From contig NC_133661.1 in NCBI RefSeq assembly GCF_037893015.1, positions 221,737,193 through 221,801,192 on the forward strand: a stretch of 64,000 nt of DNA, in the 5' to 3' direction. The notes beneath the pieces were generated by a model, which was not told the DNA's origin, ran no database searches, and saw nothing but the letters and a program-made list of their open reading frames with translations. A program made the translations under genes and the position numbers. The stretch is from Macrotis lagotis (taxonomy: Eukaryota; Chordata; Mammalia; Peramelemorphia; Peramelidae). Positions 35,385 through 47,699 of the stretch are shown here, one piece after another (the stretch's first letter is position 1; every line of letters starts with the position of its first letter).

Positions 35385-36975
35385 ACTGCAAAAGAATGTG
35401 ACTTATACTAAGGAGGAAGGAGAGGAAGTTTTGGGGGGGATTTTGTTTTTGTATTTTTGTTTTTTTACCACACACTAAACTGGATGTGGAAAGAAACAAA
35501 GAAAAAGAAAAGAGTATGTTCTTAGTTTTGGTTGTGCTTATCCACATAATGATTTATGTACTTACAGTCAAGAAGTCAATAAAAGAACCCTAAGTAATTT
35601 AAACAAAGACAATAACAAAAAAAAAAAAAAACAATGAATATGGAACAAAAGTAAAAATACAGACCAAAGTGAAATCTTAATCATAATATCCTGTATGAGT
35701 AAGTCAAGGAATATATCACAGAAACAAAAACTATATGAAAGGGAATAATGATGAAAAATATACCAAAATTTGGGGATGGAACTAAAGTGATCCTCTGAGG
35801 AAAAACTAAATCTCTGATAATATATTTTTACAAAGTAAAAAAGAGGGGATTAATGGACTGGGCATTTAGCTTTAAGAAACTTTTGTAAAAGCTCAAAAAG
35901 GAGAAATCTTGAAAATTAGATAATTAAGTGAATGAAGGAAAGAATGAATAAAGAAGTTATTAACCACTTTCTATGTGCTAAGCAGTGAAGGTATTTACAA
36001 AAAAGTGAATAGTTCCTCTTCTCAGAGTTCATATTTTAAAAGGGAATAGTTTACTTCAGTGCCACTGGCAAGACAGATGGCAATGAAATATATTTACTGC
36101 TATTTCTACTGATAAAATCATAGATAAAAAAAGTCAAACTTCAAATTATGTTGATAAAAAAAGAGAGAAGTAAATTACAAAAGTTAAAAAAAAGGAAAAG
36201 GAAGTTATAAGGTAGAGAAGAAAGAAAATATTGATCAGATTTGAATTCTTTAAATGGATTATTATCTGCAAAAGAGAAAATATTCAAATTAACAAATTGG
36301 TATATTAAAAGACTCAATCTCTAAAAGTTAAATTGGATTATGTTCAAACCCTTTTTTTCCTATCACAGAAAAAGACCTTCCACTGACATGGATTTTCCAA
36401 TGAATTTTAACAGATTTTAAAGTAATTAACAAATAAATTATTCTCAAAATTTGAGAAAAAAATATGTGTCAAATTCCTTTTATGAGACAAATATGGTTCT
36501 AATATTTAAACCAGTGAAGTATAGATAAAGCAATGATAGACCAATTTCACTGTGATTGTTGCAAAAAAAAATTTTAATTAAAGCCTAGTAAAAAGACTAC
36601 ACCAATATATTGAAAAATAATTCACCATTACAGAGCTGGATGCAGCCAAGAACAAGGATACAAGGATAGTTCATAATTAGAAAAACAATTAACATCATCA
36701 CTCCTATAAAAAACAAAAGCAACCTAAACTATATGATTATATCAATAGATTTCCAAAAAAAGCATTTTACAAAGTATAACATCTATGCTAAAAATCATAA
36801 AAGTATAGTCATTGAAGGACCAATTTTAAGTATGATATAAAATCTATATCAAAGTCAATAAAGAGTAGACTAAAACTAGAATGCCCCCCTGTCCTCAATA
36901 TGGTTTGATTTAGTTCTAGGAATGCTAGTGATAGTAATGAGAAAAAACATAGAAATTAAAGACACATAATAGTTC
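35385..36975 (+). repeat. Old LINE-1 fragment (ORF2)
   Basis: It starts with a block also present at 33455-33565. Decayed ORF2 runs from about 35560: 'gcaatgatagaccaatttca' (NYRPIS region, 36523), 'gattatatcaatagatttcc' (36735) and 'tgcccccctgtcctcaatat' (36882). Heavy divergence. Confidence 0.6.
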
Positions 36976-36984
36976 ATCTAAAGA

Positions 36985-37292
36985 CACCATTCATTTTCAC
37001 TAGCAATCTCTCATGCCTGGAATTCTCTTACTCTTCTTTGTCTCCTGGTTTCCTTCAAATCCCAACTAAAATTCCACCTTCTACAAGAAACTTTTCCCTA
37101 TCCCCCTTAGTGGAAGAGTCTCTGATGTACCCAGTATATATATCATCTGACATTGTTTTAACATAGTTGCTTGCATGTGTATCTTCCATTAGATTGTGAA
37201 TTCCCAGAAAGTGTTTTGCTTTTTTTTTCTATCGTTAGAGTTTAGAACAGTGGCTGACTCTATTAATAAATACTTGTTGACTAAACATTTGC
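36985..37292 (+). repeat. L2 LINE 3' end
   Basis: Blocks in canonical order: 'atgcctggaattctcttact', 'tggtttccttcaaatcccaa', 'ccaccttctacaagaaactt', 'attagattgtgaattcccag' and 'aataaatacttgttgac'. Confidence 0.88.
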
Positions 37293-39615
37293 AACAAGAA
37301 GGCAACAATTTCTCTATTTATACACAACATGATGATTTACTTGGAAAATACCAGAAAATAAGCATAGAAACTTTGTCTCATCCCTCCTCTCAGGAGCCTG
37401 CCATGGCTGTCCTGAAGTTTAAATGAGATAATGCAAGGATGGAATGGTTGCAAGCTCTCCTTGTGGGGACTTGTTGCTGAGGAAACTTCTCTTGTTCCAC
37501 AAATAAGAAACTAGCCAGGATGATGTTAGCATGTTAGTATAAGAATACTAAAAAAGAAAAGCAACATCTAGAGGGAATTCATTTTGCAACTGGTCCTGAA
37601 TGCTTGACTCCCATTGTTAAGTCTAGAGTTCTTAGTTTCTGAATCTTGGGAGAAGTTGAGTCCTAAGTTCAGAGTTCTAGTAGTTTTACCTAAAGACTAG
37701 CCATACTGGATTTGAATGGAACATCAGTTGTAGACTGTTGTATTGTTTGCTGGACCTTAGGAGTAACCAGGCAGCTAAGTAAACTGAATGGTAATTTTCC
37801 TAGAATTACTGTTTTCAGTGTGATCTTTATGCTATTCTAGGGGGTTATCTGAATCTAGGTGGTTTATTAGTGTACAACCATGTGGTAGATGTTTTATTAT
37901 ATACACTGCTGTCTATCCTATGAAAAGATGGTGCTATTATGACAAAAATCACTTAATGAGTTCAGGAGAGAAATTTTCTAGAGGTGGGTGTAAAGAACTG
38001 ATTCTGATTGGGTAAATTCACAATAATTTACATATACTAGAAAGCAACTCTGAGGGATCACTGGAATTGAGGAAGGGAAAGTTGCCCACTCTGAAAATCA
38101 CAGAAAGTTTGTTATCTCCCCAGTAGTAATGTTCAACGAGGTAAAGCACGATAAACACCAGTATGGACATCAAACTGGCCCAGAACCTGATCCTTCCTTC
38201 TGAATAGGTTCATGTTAGTGACTAGCAATTCCACCTGATGATTAAATAATAAATATTCATTAAGCACTTACTGTGTACATATTACTAAAGTTTGAATAAA
38301 ACCTGTTTGCCAAACTCAGTGATTTTACAGGGCATCAGGGAATAAGATGAATGAACCTTGAAGCATGAGTACTTAGAAAAGAAGAGGACATTCCAACAAT
38401 AAGTTATTATTAGAGTTCAACAATCAGTGAATAGTGATCAGTTATTATCCTTCATCATAGAAAGAAAATCCAAAGCAGTGAATCATTTGTTCTCCTTGAA
38501 TATGTAGAATGATACATTTCTTTAATTAAGGACCATTAACTTTACCAAAGGAAATAGATTATGATCTAATAAGGCTTCAGTGTTTGAAAAATACTTAAAA
38601 ATTATTGTCTTTCAGCATTTCTGGATAAAATAGGACCAGGGAGGGAGGGAGACCCTATATGAAACTATAAAATTTGAAGGGGAAATATCCATTTTTTTCA
38701 AAAAGTAAGAAATATACATACTAATGAATCATTACAATTGCCAGCATAAAGGAATAGCATACTAAAATAAACTCATGTTTAAACATGCAAGACTTTATTT
38801 TAACTTCATTGACTTTGACCAATTTGACCCAAATATATTTTTATTTTTTGATAAAAGTTATTGAGCCATACTCTCACAAGGGTAATATTGAAGGCCCTTC
38901 ATAAATATTATAGCAAATCTAATTCTATTCTAGAAAGAAATTAAGAAAGAATTTGTATATAAAGCCTCAGAAAAACTTTAGCCATTTACTACTTCAAATT
39001 ACAGTAGACATCATAAGAAGTAAGCCAGGACTGGAGTAGTTCATGTAAATTGAATAGCATATTGAAAAGAGAGCATCAGATAAAGATCCAAGGTGAAAGA
39101 GAAACAGAATAAAACCAAAAAATTCTCCTTCCTCAAGTGAAACCTACCCTGTGACTCCCTGCCAACCAAATAGCACTGTGTTTTTTCAGGACTCCAATGC
39201 ACCACAATTGCATAGTTCTCTATCCTGTGTCTTTCAATAGATGTGACAGTGCTCTGTGTGTGGCTGCCTTTGAATTGCCATTAGTGCTCAACAGCATTCC
39301 AGTCACCTGAAAAAAAAGTGCTAATCATTGCCATCTAAAGCATGATTTCCAGTATCAGAGTCCATTAACAATCTGTTCTGTGCTGACACTTCTGTTCACT
39401 TTTTAATGAGTTCATTTCACTCATAGTTACTGATTATTGTTACTTCTTGGGGAGCAATTACAGATCAAGAAGTCTCACTACAAGTTTTCAGCAACAAAAA
39501 CATTTTTCTTCAAATGATTAATCATATTCAAACCTTCTCTTCTTCTTCTCCCAAAGTTGGGGTGCTTTTTAGTATGGTAAGGCTTCCTAGCAAGGACTAT
39601 CATTCATAGTCTTTA
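37293..39615. other. Unassigned non-coding DNA, low in recognisable repeats
   Basis: No exon or named repeat seen, apart from a weak 'ttcattaagcacttactgtg' piece near 38257. The 39120-39500 part is the least AT-rich and most repeat-free stretch. Confidence 0.5.
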
Positions 39616-39619
39616 AAAA

Positions 39620-39900
39620 TACCATACCACAAATTTAGAACTGTAAGGGATATTAAAAATCATATCATTTTACTCCTCTCCTTTTACAGATAGAAAAATT
39701 GAGGCCCAAATAGATTAAGTGATCCCCACATTGCTGGACCTACAAATAAACCTTCAAGAGCTTCTAGTCTGGTCCTCTAATTTTACAGAGGAAAACCAGG
39801 GCTAGGAGGAGATGTGGTTTGCTCAAGATTACTTAGCTAATGCCAGAGCTAGAACCAAAGCTTGTCTCTCCCATGTCCTTGTCTAGTATTTTTTCCACAG
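39620..39900 (-). repeat. Two MIR3-like relics in tandem
   Basis: 'ccttttacagatagaaaaat' with 'attaagtgatccccaca', then 'attttacagaggaaaaccag' with 'tgctcaagattacttagct'. Confidence 0.65.
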
Positions 39901-41344
39901 TTTGTTACTACATCCTTTAATTTCTTTTGTGGTTGCAAAACAATAGTTTTGGGGCCTCAAAGATACATTTGAATTACAATGATTGTGTGATAAAAATCAA
40001 AATTTCTAAATTAATTAAATGATTTCATAGACTAGGAAAATAGCATCCCAAGGATCAAATCTGTTACCCAACTAGGTTTTCAAGCATATGAGTCAATAAT
40101 AATAGGTAGGTGAGTTTTGTCCCATTTAGAAAGCACTATGATGAGTAAATCACTAGGTAAAATTATAACTTGGGAAAGATTCTGATTGTTGGTCCTAAAT
40201 CCTAATTCACTATTCTCCCCCTTTTAAGGTTGGTTTCCTTTGATCTAATTAGATATTGATCTTGGGTAAGATTCCTCTTCTCTTACCCTCTGGATCCTCA
40301 ACTGAAAAATTAGGTTAATCTGAATTAGTGATTCTTAACCTCTGTGTCAGTCTGGTGCAGTCTATGGACTCCGAATTATATTTTCAAAAGCATACAATAA
40401 ACTAATTATATTGAAATAAGTGTTGTCAAAATATTTTTACCAAAACATTCACAGACTCCAAGCTAAAACCCCCTGAGATGGGTCTCTCTAAGGTCTCTAG
40501 AGAGTTAATTTTCTGTGATTCTAAATTCTTGTGTTCAGGCAGGGTAGGGTAAGGAGGAGAAAGCAATCCCATTCCACCAACATAGGAAATGATTAACTAA
40601 AGTCAAGTGTGGAAGATTTATGTCTGAAGAAGTGATAGAGGAGAACAATCCTCATCACAATGGAAGACAATGTTGTTGCCCCAAAAACCAGTTTATCCTC
40701 AATCTTGTGAAAATAATAACATCCTACTTTTCCCTGGGGGTGGGTGAAGCAAACAGTTTGTTGAAATGATCTGAGTCTCTTGAACTGTTTCCCAAATGTT
40801 TGGGGTTTGGCAATACAGTGCACACGTTGCCCCAAGCATTTTTCCCCCCTTTAATTTTTAAGCCCAAGTGTATTTTGAGGAAAATTGAAGCCACATGCTC
40901 CTGATTCATTTACACTTAACTCATCACAGTATTGTTTTGAAAGAGCAATCTAATGTCCAAGGAGCCCCTTGAGTCTTTGAAGGTTTTTATGAGTTGCTCT
41001 GTGCCACATTTTGATGTGAACAAACAAGGTCCAGACCTAAGAGATCTGAGTTTAGTTCCAGATATGGCACCTTGGAGGCTAATGGGTCTCTAAATCACCA
41101 AGATTCAGTCTCTTTTTCTTCTTTTCCAGGAGTAAAATGAAAACTGATCCTTCCATTGTGTTAAAACTTAAGAACTCAGCGGTACAGGTTTGCAGTTATA
41201 AGTGCAGAAGTCCAAAATGGAAGTCAATATCTGAGACCCTTACCTCTCCTCACTGATCTGTATGAGAAGGGAAGAATCCATGAGGTGGGGGGGTGGGGGA
41301 GATAAAACTGTATTTTTATCTTGGATCTAGGTCTTATGAATCTA
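39901..41344. other. Unassigned non-coding DNA
   Basis: It contains an unidentified repeat-like stretch at 40335-40480 ('gattcttaacctctgtgtca ... agtctatggactccg') and otherwise nothing recognised. Minus-strand open frames at 40593-40909 show no known domain. Confidence 0.45.
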
Positions 41345-41570
41345 TAGATAAAAGAATCTCAAAGATACTTTAGTTCACCATTATCTTTTTATAGATATGA
41401 AAATGTGGGCCTGAGTGGGTAGGGTGACTTGTTCAAGATTACATAGATAGTAAGCATCTAAAATGGAATTTGAACCCAAGTCCTCTTCAGAGAAAGGGAT
41501 TTTATACTTCTCCACCCTGTCTCCCATATTTTCCTGATCTGTAAAAAGGATTTGAAATAGATGAGCCATC
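41345..41570 (-). repeat. MIR3-like relic
   Basis: 'tttttatagatatgaaaatg', 'gacttgttcaagattacata' and 'atttgaacccaagtcctctt' in order. Confidence 0.65.
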
Positions 41571-41911
41571 AGGTTCCTTCCAACTCTAACAGTCTGTAAG
41601 TCTATGATCTGAGTCTAGAGAATGGAACTGTACCAGCAGACAGCAGGGTGTGTGGAATGAAATGGTGAAATAACAAGATGTGTGTTTTCCAGGCTGTGAG
41701 TCTGGTTCTTAGCAGTTTTTCTCTTGGTCAGTAGAACTTGACTGAATAATTGCAAATGGAAATAATTTGAAGGTGCTTGTTTTCAGTTTAAAAACTGCCA
41801 AAGACTATAAGAGCAGGTAGGCAGTGTGGACATATAAAAATATCTTTCCTCATAAAAAGGCATACCAGGATTCTTTCTTGGGAGGAGGAAATATATCTAC
41901 ATGAAAGTAAA

Positions 41912-42217
41912 AAGGGCTGGCACTATATGTAGAGCACTGGCCTTGGAGTCAGGGTGAGAGTTCAAATCCAGCCTCAGACTTTTACTAGCTGTGTGACCTT
42001 GGGTAAGTCATTTAACCCTGATTGCCTGGCATCCAGAGTCATCTCCAGTCATCCTGATTCCTATCTGATCACTGGGCCCAGATGATTCTGGAGGGAAAAA
42101 ATGGGGCTGGTGACTTAGCAGAGCACCCCCTCATTCAAATCTAATTCATGTGCTTGTCATGGCATCACCTCTCTGATGTTATAGTCTTCTTCAAGAATAA
42201 AGGACAACCTTTATTAT
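41912..42217 (+). mobile_element. Second marsupial SINE family, tRNA-like head plus long body
   Basis: The head (TAGAGCACTGGCCTTGGAGT, B box GAGTTCAAATCC) is followed by 'catctccagtcatcctgatt', 'gattctggagg' and 'gcttgtcatggcatcacctc', ending 'aataaaggacaacc'. The body is the one at 6656-6829. Confidence 0.75.
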
Positions 42218-43339
42218 TATTAAAGGGTATGATAACTCCCTGCTTTTCCTGGCACTTATTCAAGAATCTATATGAGGTGATTTCCCTAATGAAGATCCAA
42301 CAGTTTTAGAGGGGGAATATTAGTACAGTCTCAGAGGTGCTACTTGCCACTTGCATCATTTTCATCCAACCTGGTCCTCTCAGGTCTCAGTTTCTTCATT
42401 TGTAAAATTGGGGGGGGGGGGTAATTAGATGATCACTAAGGTCCATTCCAGCTATAAAACAAATAAGATATAACTCCCAACAAATTACTTAACTAATTAA
42501 AAAAACTACCTCAAATCAATGTTACCTTCCAACTTGATTGTAATGAATTTACTGTTAGAGATCAAGACTTACCTGTCTAGTCTCCAAATTGGTCATCATT
42601 ACCAAGACCTCAAATTCCCTTGGGGATTCCAGAGCACCAACCATCAAGTCCATTACCAAATTGCCTTGATAGTCCCTCTCCATCCTATACCACAAATTAA
42701 GTCTGTAACCTCAGTCAGCGGCATTCACTTTCCACATCTGCCACTTTACCCTACCAAATTGAGTGGAAGATTTTAGGAGGGTTAAAAGAAATATCTTAGG
42801 GGAAAAATATCTTAGGGGAAAAAAAACCCAAGATTCTAATAAACAGGAAAGATGCTGTTTAGTCAGATACTCTGAGTAGCATCTAAGTACACTTTGTGGC
42901 AAGGACTTGACAGACTTTCTAGATTAATAAAGTCTACCAAAACTTTATTTCATCCTTACATTGGATGATTTTGAATACTAACAAGCAGTTATCTTTTTTA
43001 AAAAATAGATCACAAAATTTGTAGCTGAAAAAAGACCTAGAGATCTAGTCTAGTCCTTTAATTTTCTAGATTAGGAGACTGAATTCCCAAGAGTTTAAAA
43101 GATTTAAGGATCAAAATATAACAAATCCATTGGCTAACTCAAGATTAACCTCTCCTTCCTCACTAAAAACTATTGAAAATAGTTTACTTTAATATGATTC
43201 ATGATCTTTCTGCTCTAGGCCTCAATAACTCTAGGGCTAAGTAAAATCTAGAGTTGTCTCATAATGGCAAGTCAAGGTGAAAAAATATATATATATATTT
43301 TTTATCACTGAATTGGGTTGGAGTCCTCTACCTCCAAAT

Positions 43340-44555
43340 TTTATTTGTGGAATAATTCTAGAGAACATATGATTAAAGGGTCCTTCTGGAATAGACAAAG
43401 GACTGTAGTAGAAATTATACTGCACTTGGATTCAGAAAACCTGGACTTGAGTCCTGGCTTGGTCATTTAATTGTTCCAAATATTTCTGGGAAATCATTTC
43501 ATTAAACCTCAGTTTCCTCATCTATAGAATGGAGATAACACTTCTTGTACTCCCTACCTCATTGAATTGGCTTGATGTTTGTATTTTCATATACTAAAGT
43601 GTTATGTAAATATGACTTATTATGATAAAGGTGATCATTAGAGGGTTGGTCATCATATGATGATTTTTTTCAGACAAGGTATCTCATGAAGACCATATGG
43701 TAAGATGTGAAACAATTGGACTTTGCATCTATGAAAAGAATATCTACTCCAAAGGGTGGAACCATCAATCCTCAGACTACTGAAGTTAGTTATATATATA
43801 TATATTATCATATGCTGTGCTACAATGGGTATGAAAATGGGTTTGGAAAAATCAAATATGAAAGTAATTTTTAAGGACATGTTGAAACCTTTTTATACCA
43901 CCCCCATATTCCCCATTCCCATTCTTTTTTTTTTCATGAGCCCAAGATGGTCAAGAAAGGATTAAACCATCAGACAAATTTAGGAACAACTGAAACTTCT
44001 TTTATGGTTGACAATTCCAGACATGTTTTTTTTTTAAACAAACTCTATAAAAATGCTTACATCCTGCCACAATTTGACTTTTATAGCCTTCTCAGTACAT
44101 GCAAGAGCAAACTAGCTACACCCAGTATTCTCCACCAGTTCTTTGGGGCCATTGCAAAGCAGCACTGGAGCTCCAGATAGGAAGGGGAAAGAAGAAAAGG
44201 GAAGGACTGAGCAGAGGAGAGGTGTTCACAGTCCCTTGCATTATAATCATACCCTGGTCAAACCTAATCAGAGAAAAAAAGACAGAAATAACCAAATTTT
44301 AAAATCACCACTGATATCAAAAGGAGCTACGTGATAATACACTTCCACATATCATAGAAACTTCTGGGGATGGGGGCAGTGCTTCCCTCAGAGTGTCATG
44401 GACCAGCAGATCAATAGGGTGATACTGATTGAGGAGTCAGAGTTAGCACTGACTCCTGAGAAAAACATTCAGCAGGAAAGGGATAAAGTTCCTTTTTCTC
44501 TCTTTTTTTCTCTTCTCTCTGGCATAGAGGAGTGTTAAAAACTCCAGCTTAGGAC
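43340..44555 (-). other. FBLN5: FBLN5 3' UTR (extent uncertain)
   Basis: Sequence directly after the FBLN5 stop codon on the minus strand, largely free of recognisable repeats between 43640 and 44555. Candidate poly(A) signals on the minus strand are a TATAAA variant at 44080-44085, a CATAAA variant at 44001-44006 and a canonical AATAAA at 43340-43345. Which is used cannot be told from sequence alone. A MIR-like fragment at 43420-43625 lies within the longest version, which slightly favours one of the nearer sites. Confidence 0.4.
43420..43625 (+). repeat. MIR SINE relic
   Basis: 'ggacttgagtcctggcttgg', 'cctcagtttcctcatctata' and 'ctacctcattgaattggctt' in MIR order. Confidence 0.75.
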
Positions 44556-44717
44556 TCAGAAAGGATGCTGTGACACATATATCCTCAGTCGGATGACAGA
44601 ACTGCCCCTGAAGTTGATGACAGTGTTTACAGTGATCATTTCCAAATCTAGCTGGATGTCCCGAGGCCCTTTGATAGGACGAGTCATCACCAGGGTGGCA
44701 CTGATGGGTCCAGTTTG
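44556..44717 (-). CDS. FBLN5: FBLN5 (fibulin-5), last coding exon with stop
   Basis: Read on the minus strand, a splice acceptor (pyrimidine tract then CTATAG) is followed by 53 codons and TGA. The peptide starts QTGPISATLVMTRPIKGP and ends RLRIYVSQHPF. This is the C-terminal half of the fibulin-type module and, from memory, differs from human FBLN5 at only a few residues. Fibulin-3 and fibulin-4 have clearly different C-termini, so the paralogue is well resolved. Fibulin-5 is a secreted extracellular-matrix glycoprotein that binds elastin, lysyl-oxidase-like enzymes and integrins and is needed for elastic-fibre assembly; its fibulin module folds as a beta-rich globular domain. The reading frame is open throughout and joins in phase 0 to the exon at 62423-62618 (AGG|CAA, Arg-Gln). 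No frameshift or stop is seen, so the exon looks functional. Confidence 0.95.
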   Translation of the reverse strand, partial: QTGPISATLVMTRPIKGPRDIQLDLEMITVNTVINFRGSSVIRLRIYVSQHPF

Positions 44718-45084
44718 CTATAGAGAGAATAGAAACAAAACTGAAATAGTAAAAAATATCTCACATTGTTATAGCATCTTAAGGTTTTCAGAGCAATTTT
44801 TCACAAGAACTACTTTATTCCCATTTGAAGTTTAGGGTTTGTTTGTTTACTTTTTAGTATGGTTCCTGATTGGCCATACTCAAAGAATTCATCACCTTAT
44901 GACCCACCTGCTAGTAACGAGCCATAGCTATGTTGGTAATTGGACCATACTCAAAACTTTATTAGTCTGGTGAGACCTGCCAGAACTTTGAATCTTTGAA
45001 AACTCACCACCTCTATAACCACAATAGTCATAAGTGTAGGAAACTAAAAGTCAGAGAAACAATCCCTTGTCTAAGGACACATGG

Positions 45085-45290
45085 GTCAGGGACTATGCTA
45101 AGTTCTATGGATACAAAAAAGAAATAAAGAAAAAAGGCAAACAATATCCCTACTCTCAAGAAACTACCAGTCTAGTGAAGGAGAAAACATGTAATTAATT
45201 ATGTACAAACAAAATATGGTACAGGATAAATTGAAGATAATAAAGGGAAATCACTAGAATTAAGTGTTAGAGATAAGATCAAATAAGACA
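45085..45290 (+). repeat. Dispersed repeat of uncertain family
   Basis: 'ctatgctaagttctatggat', 'ccctactctcaagaaactac' and 'atggtacaggataaattga'. The longest of the five copies seen in this window. Confidence 0.6.
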
Positions 45291-45499
45291 ATAATTCAGA
45301 GAGACCAGTTCCATAGTGAAGAACATTTCTTTCCTAGATTCTCAAGCAGTGCAGGACAGAAAAGGAAAATCCTAGGGACTGAGATTTTAGTTTTTAGATC
45401 CAATTCTGTCATGACTAATTTTGTGATCTTGGGAAAGTAACATCAACTCTCTAAGATGCAGTTTCATCATATCATATGTACGCACATATATGCATAATT

Positions 45500-45660
45500 A
45501 GATATAGATGGCAGATAGATATAGTTATAGCTATAGCTATAGAGATAGAGATAGAGATGATAGAGATAGAGATGAGATAGAGATAGAGATAGAGAGACAG
45601 ATAGAGATAGAGAGACAGATAGAGAGACAGATAGAGACAGATAGAGATAGAGATATAGCC
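45500..45660. repeat. (GATAGA)n microsatellite
   Basis: Interrupted GATAGA/GACAGATA units over 160 bp. Open frames on both strands here are repeat artefacts. Confidence 0.95.
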
Positions 45661-46019
45661 CAGAATCTTGTACATCTAATCAAAAGGAGAAAAAAGGCAG
45701 GGAGACAAATGGCAAGTATACTGAGTTTGAGTAGCCACAGCATAGGAAGGTACAAGCAGTTACCATAGGAAGAATAGCAGTAGAGATGCAATTCACAGAA
45801 GACAAAATACAAAAAAGGAATTATCAATAAAATATCTGACTTCAGATATCTAACTTCAAATGCACAAAGCTGGCTAACAAGTAAAACAAACAAAAGGTCT
45901 TAAAGCAAAGAGACATATTCAATCTCATAGTTACGCCTAAAATATAGGGTGGGAAGGAAGGACATAAATGGATTATGTCTGTGTAAGAGTGTAATTCATT
46001 CCAATGAAATTAAATTGAA

Positions 46020-46330
46020 GAATGGCTAACAAGTTGTAGTATATGATTTTGAGGGAATATTACTGTGCAGTAAGAAATGATGAGCTGGTTGATTTTAGAA
46101 AAATAAGGAAAGACTTATATAAAGTAATGAAGAATGAAATGAGCAGAACCAAGAGAACTTTGTATATAGTAACAACAATATTGTTTGAACAACAATATTG
46201 GTCAAAGTTATTTTGTATAATTACTTGATTCAACTGCAAAGGACATATGAAGGAAGATGCTATCCACCTCCAGAGAAAGAATGATAAATAGAAGCATGAA
46301 TAAAAAAAATAAAAGGAATGGAATAATTAA
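46020..46330 (+). repeat. LINE-1 ORF2 end and 3' UTR, older subfamily
   Basis: 'atgagcagaaccaagagaac' is the conserved ORF2 C-terminal block. It is followed by 'agatgctatccacctccaga' and an A-rich end. Confidence 0.75.
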
Positions 46331-47373
46331 AAAGGCTGAAAGTGAGAAGACCTAATAGAATTGTATGTTTAGAAAATATCAAGGCTTTTCCCCTGAAAGG
46401 GAAAGGAAAAGTAAGTTTAGAACTAAAGAATGTTCTGGGATTAGACGTATTAATCTGTAATAAGAGACTAAGACCTTATAATTAGTTTTCTTCTTAGGAA
46501 TATTTTTCTATTACAAGACCTCTCTTTAAAATTTATATAAGAATCCAGTGGCAACCAACATCCATTTTGACAAGGGAAGAGAATAAGTATTTATGTAACA
46601 TCTACTATGTGTGAGGCATTATGTTAAGCATTTTACAAATATCTCAAGGTTAGGTTAAATTGAATAGAATGACTTTTAATAAGGAGTGACAGTCTTATGT
46701 TTTGTTTCAAATAATTAACTTCATAAATATAACATGGGGGAGACATGGCTAAAGAGCAGTTAGTCCAAAAGAGACTGGAGAATTTTTATGGATTATGAAC
46801 TTCAGTATGCATCAACAATGCAAGAGAGGAGACAAAAAAAGTAATGCAAACAGATTGAATTAAGAGAGATGTAGTAGGGGTGAGAAGAAGAAAAAAAGCA
46901 GAGACAATGTTAACAACAAGAAAAATAAAGTGTCTTTTTGGTAATCTGACATATTGTCTATCACATATTAGGAAGAACAAGAGAAAGATGAAGAGAGTCC
47001 AAAGCACAAAACCAAAGAGATAATGGATCTTGAGATCATGCCATATTCAGATCAATTGAGGAAATGCTTAAAAAAATAAAATAAGAATTATTTTCTAGTT
47101 TGCCTTAATGAAAATTCCATCTTTCAAAAGAACGAGGAATCAATGTGTTGAATTGTTCTGCTGGACTTGATTCTTACCAAAAAGAAGGAACTGGATCCTA
47201 AAGTAGAAATAATTGTCACCTTGGAAAGGAGTGATTGCAGTATCTTAAGATTTTTAAGAAAGGAAAAAGGCCAGGCTGAGGCACAGGGAGAAGTAGTGTG
47301 TTATGATGGCTAGAGAGCCAATCTTGGAGTCAGGAAACCTGAGATGAGTCCCTCCTTTGTCAAGAATTATCCA

Positions 47374-47537
47374 TGCGGGGGCAGCTAGGTGGCACAGTAG
47401 ATAGAGCACTGGCCCTGGAGTCAGGAGTACCTGAGTTCAAATCTGGCCTCAGACACTTAATAATTACTTAGCTGTGTGACCCTGGGCAAGTCACTTAACC
47501 CCAATGCACCTTAAATAAAAAAAAATATTTTAAAAAA
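47374..47537 (+). mobile_element. WSINE1-like tRNA-derived SINE
   Basis: Full copy from GGGGGCAGCTAGGTGGCAC to an A-rich tail. Short target duplication AAGAATTA at 47362-47369 and 47538-47545. Confidence 0.93.
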
Positions 47538-47699
47538 AAGAATTAACAGTGGAACACTGTGTCAGCGCAGGAAGTGTTGGGAAGCACTCAAGAAGAAAAT
47601 ATACATCTAATCTAAACAAAAAATTTGCAAATGATACAAAGTTGAGAGGAGAGCTAACACATGATAGAACAGAATTAAGATTCAAAAAAATTTTCCCAG

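Noticed and set aside
1..43000. Exons of TC2N, which I recall as the gene next to the 3' side of FBLN5 in eutherians
   Set aside because: I looked for its cysteine-rich N-terminus and C2-domain exons on the minus strand and saw none. Only intergenic or non-coding intron sequence can be claimed.
45472..45893. Overlapping open frames on both strands
   Set aside because: They are produced by the GATAGA microsatellite.
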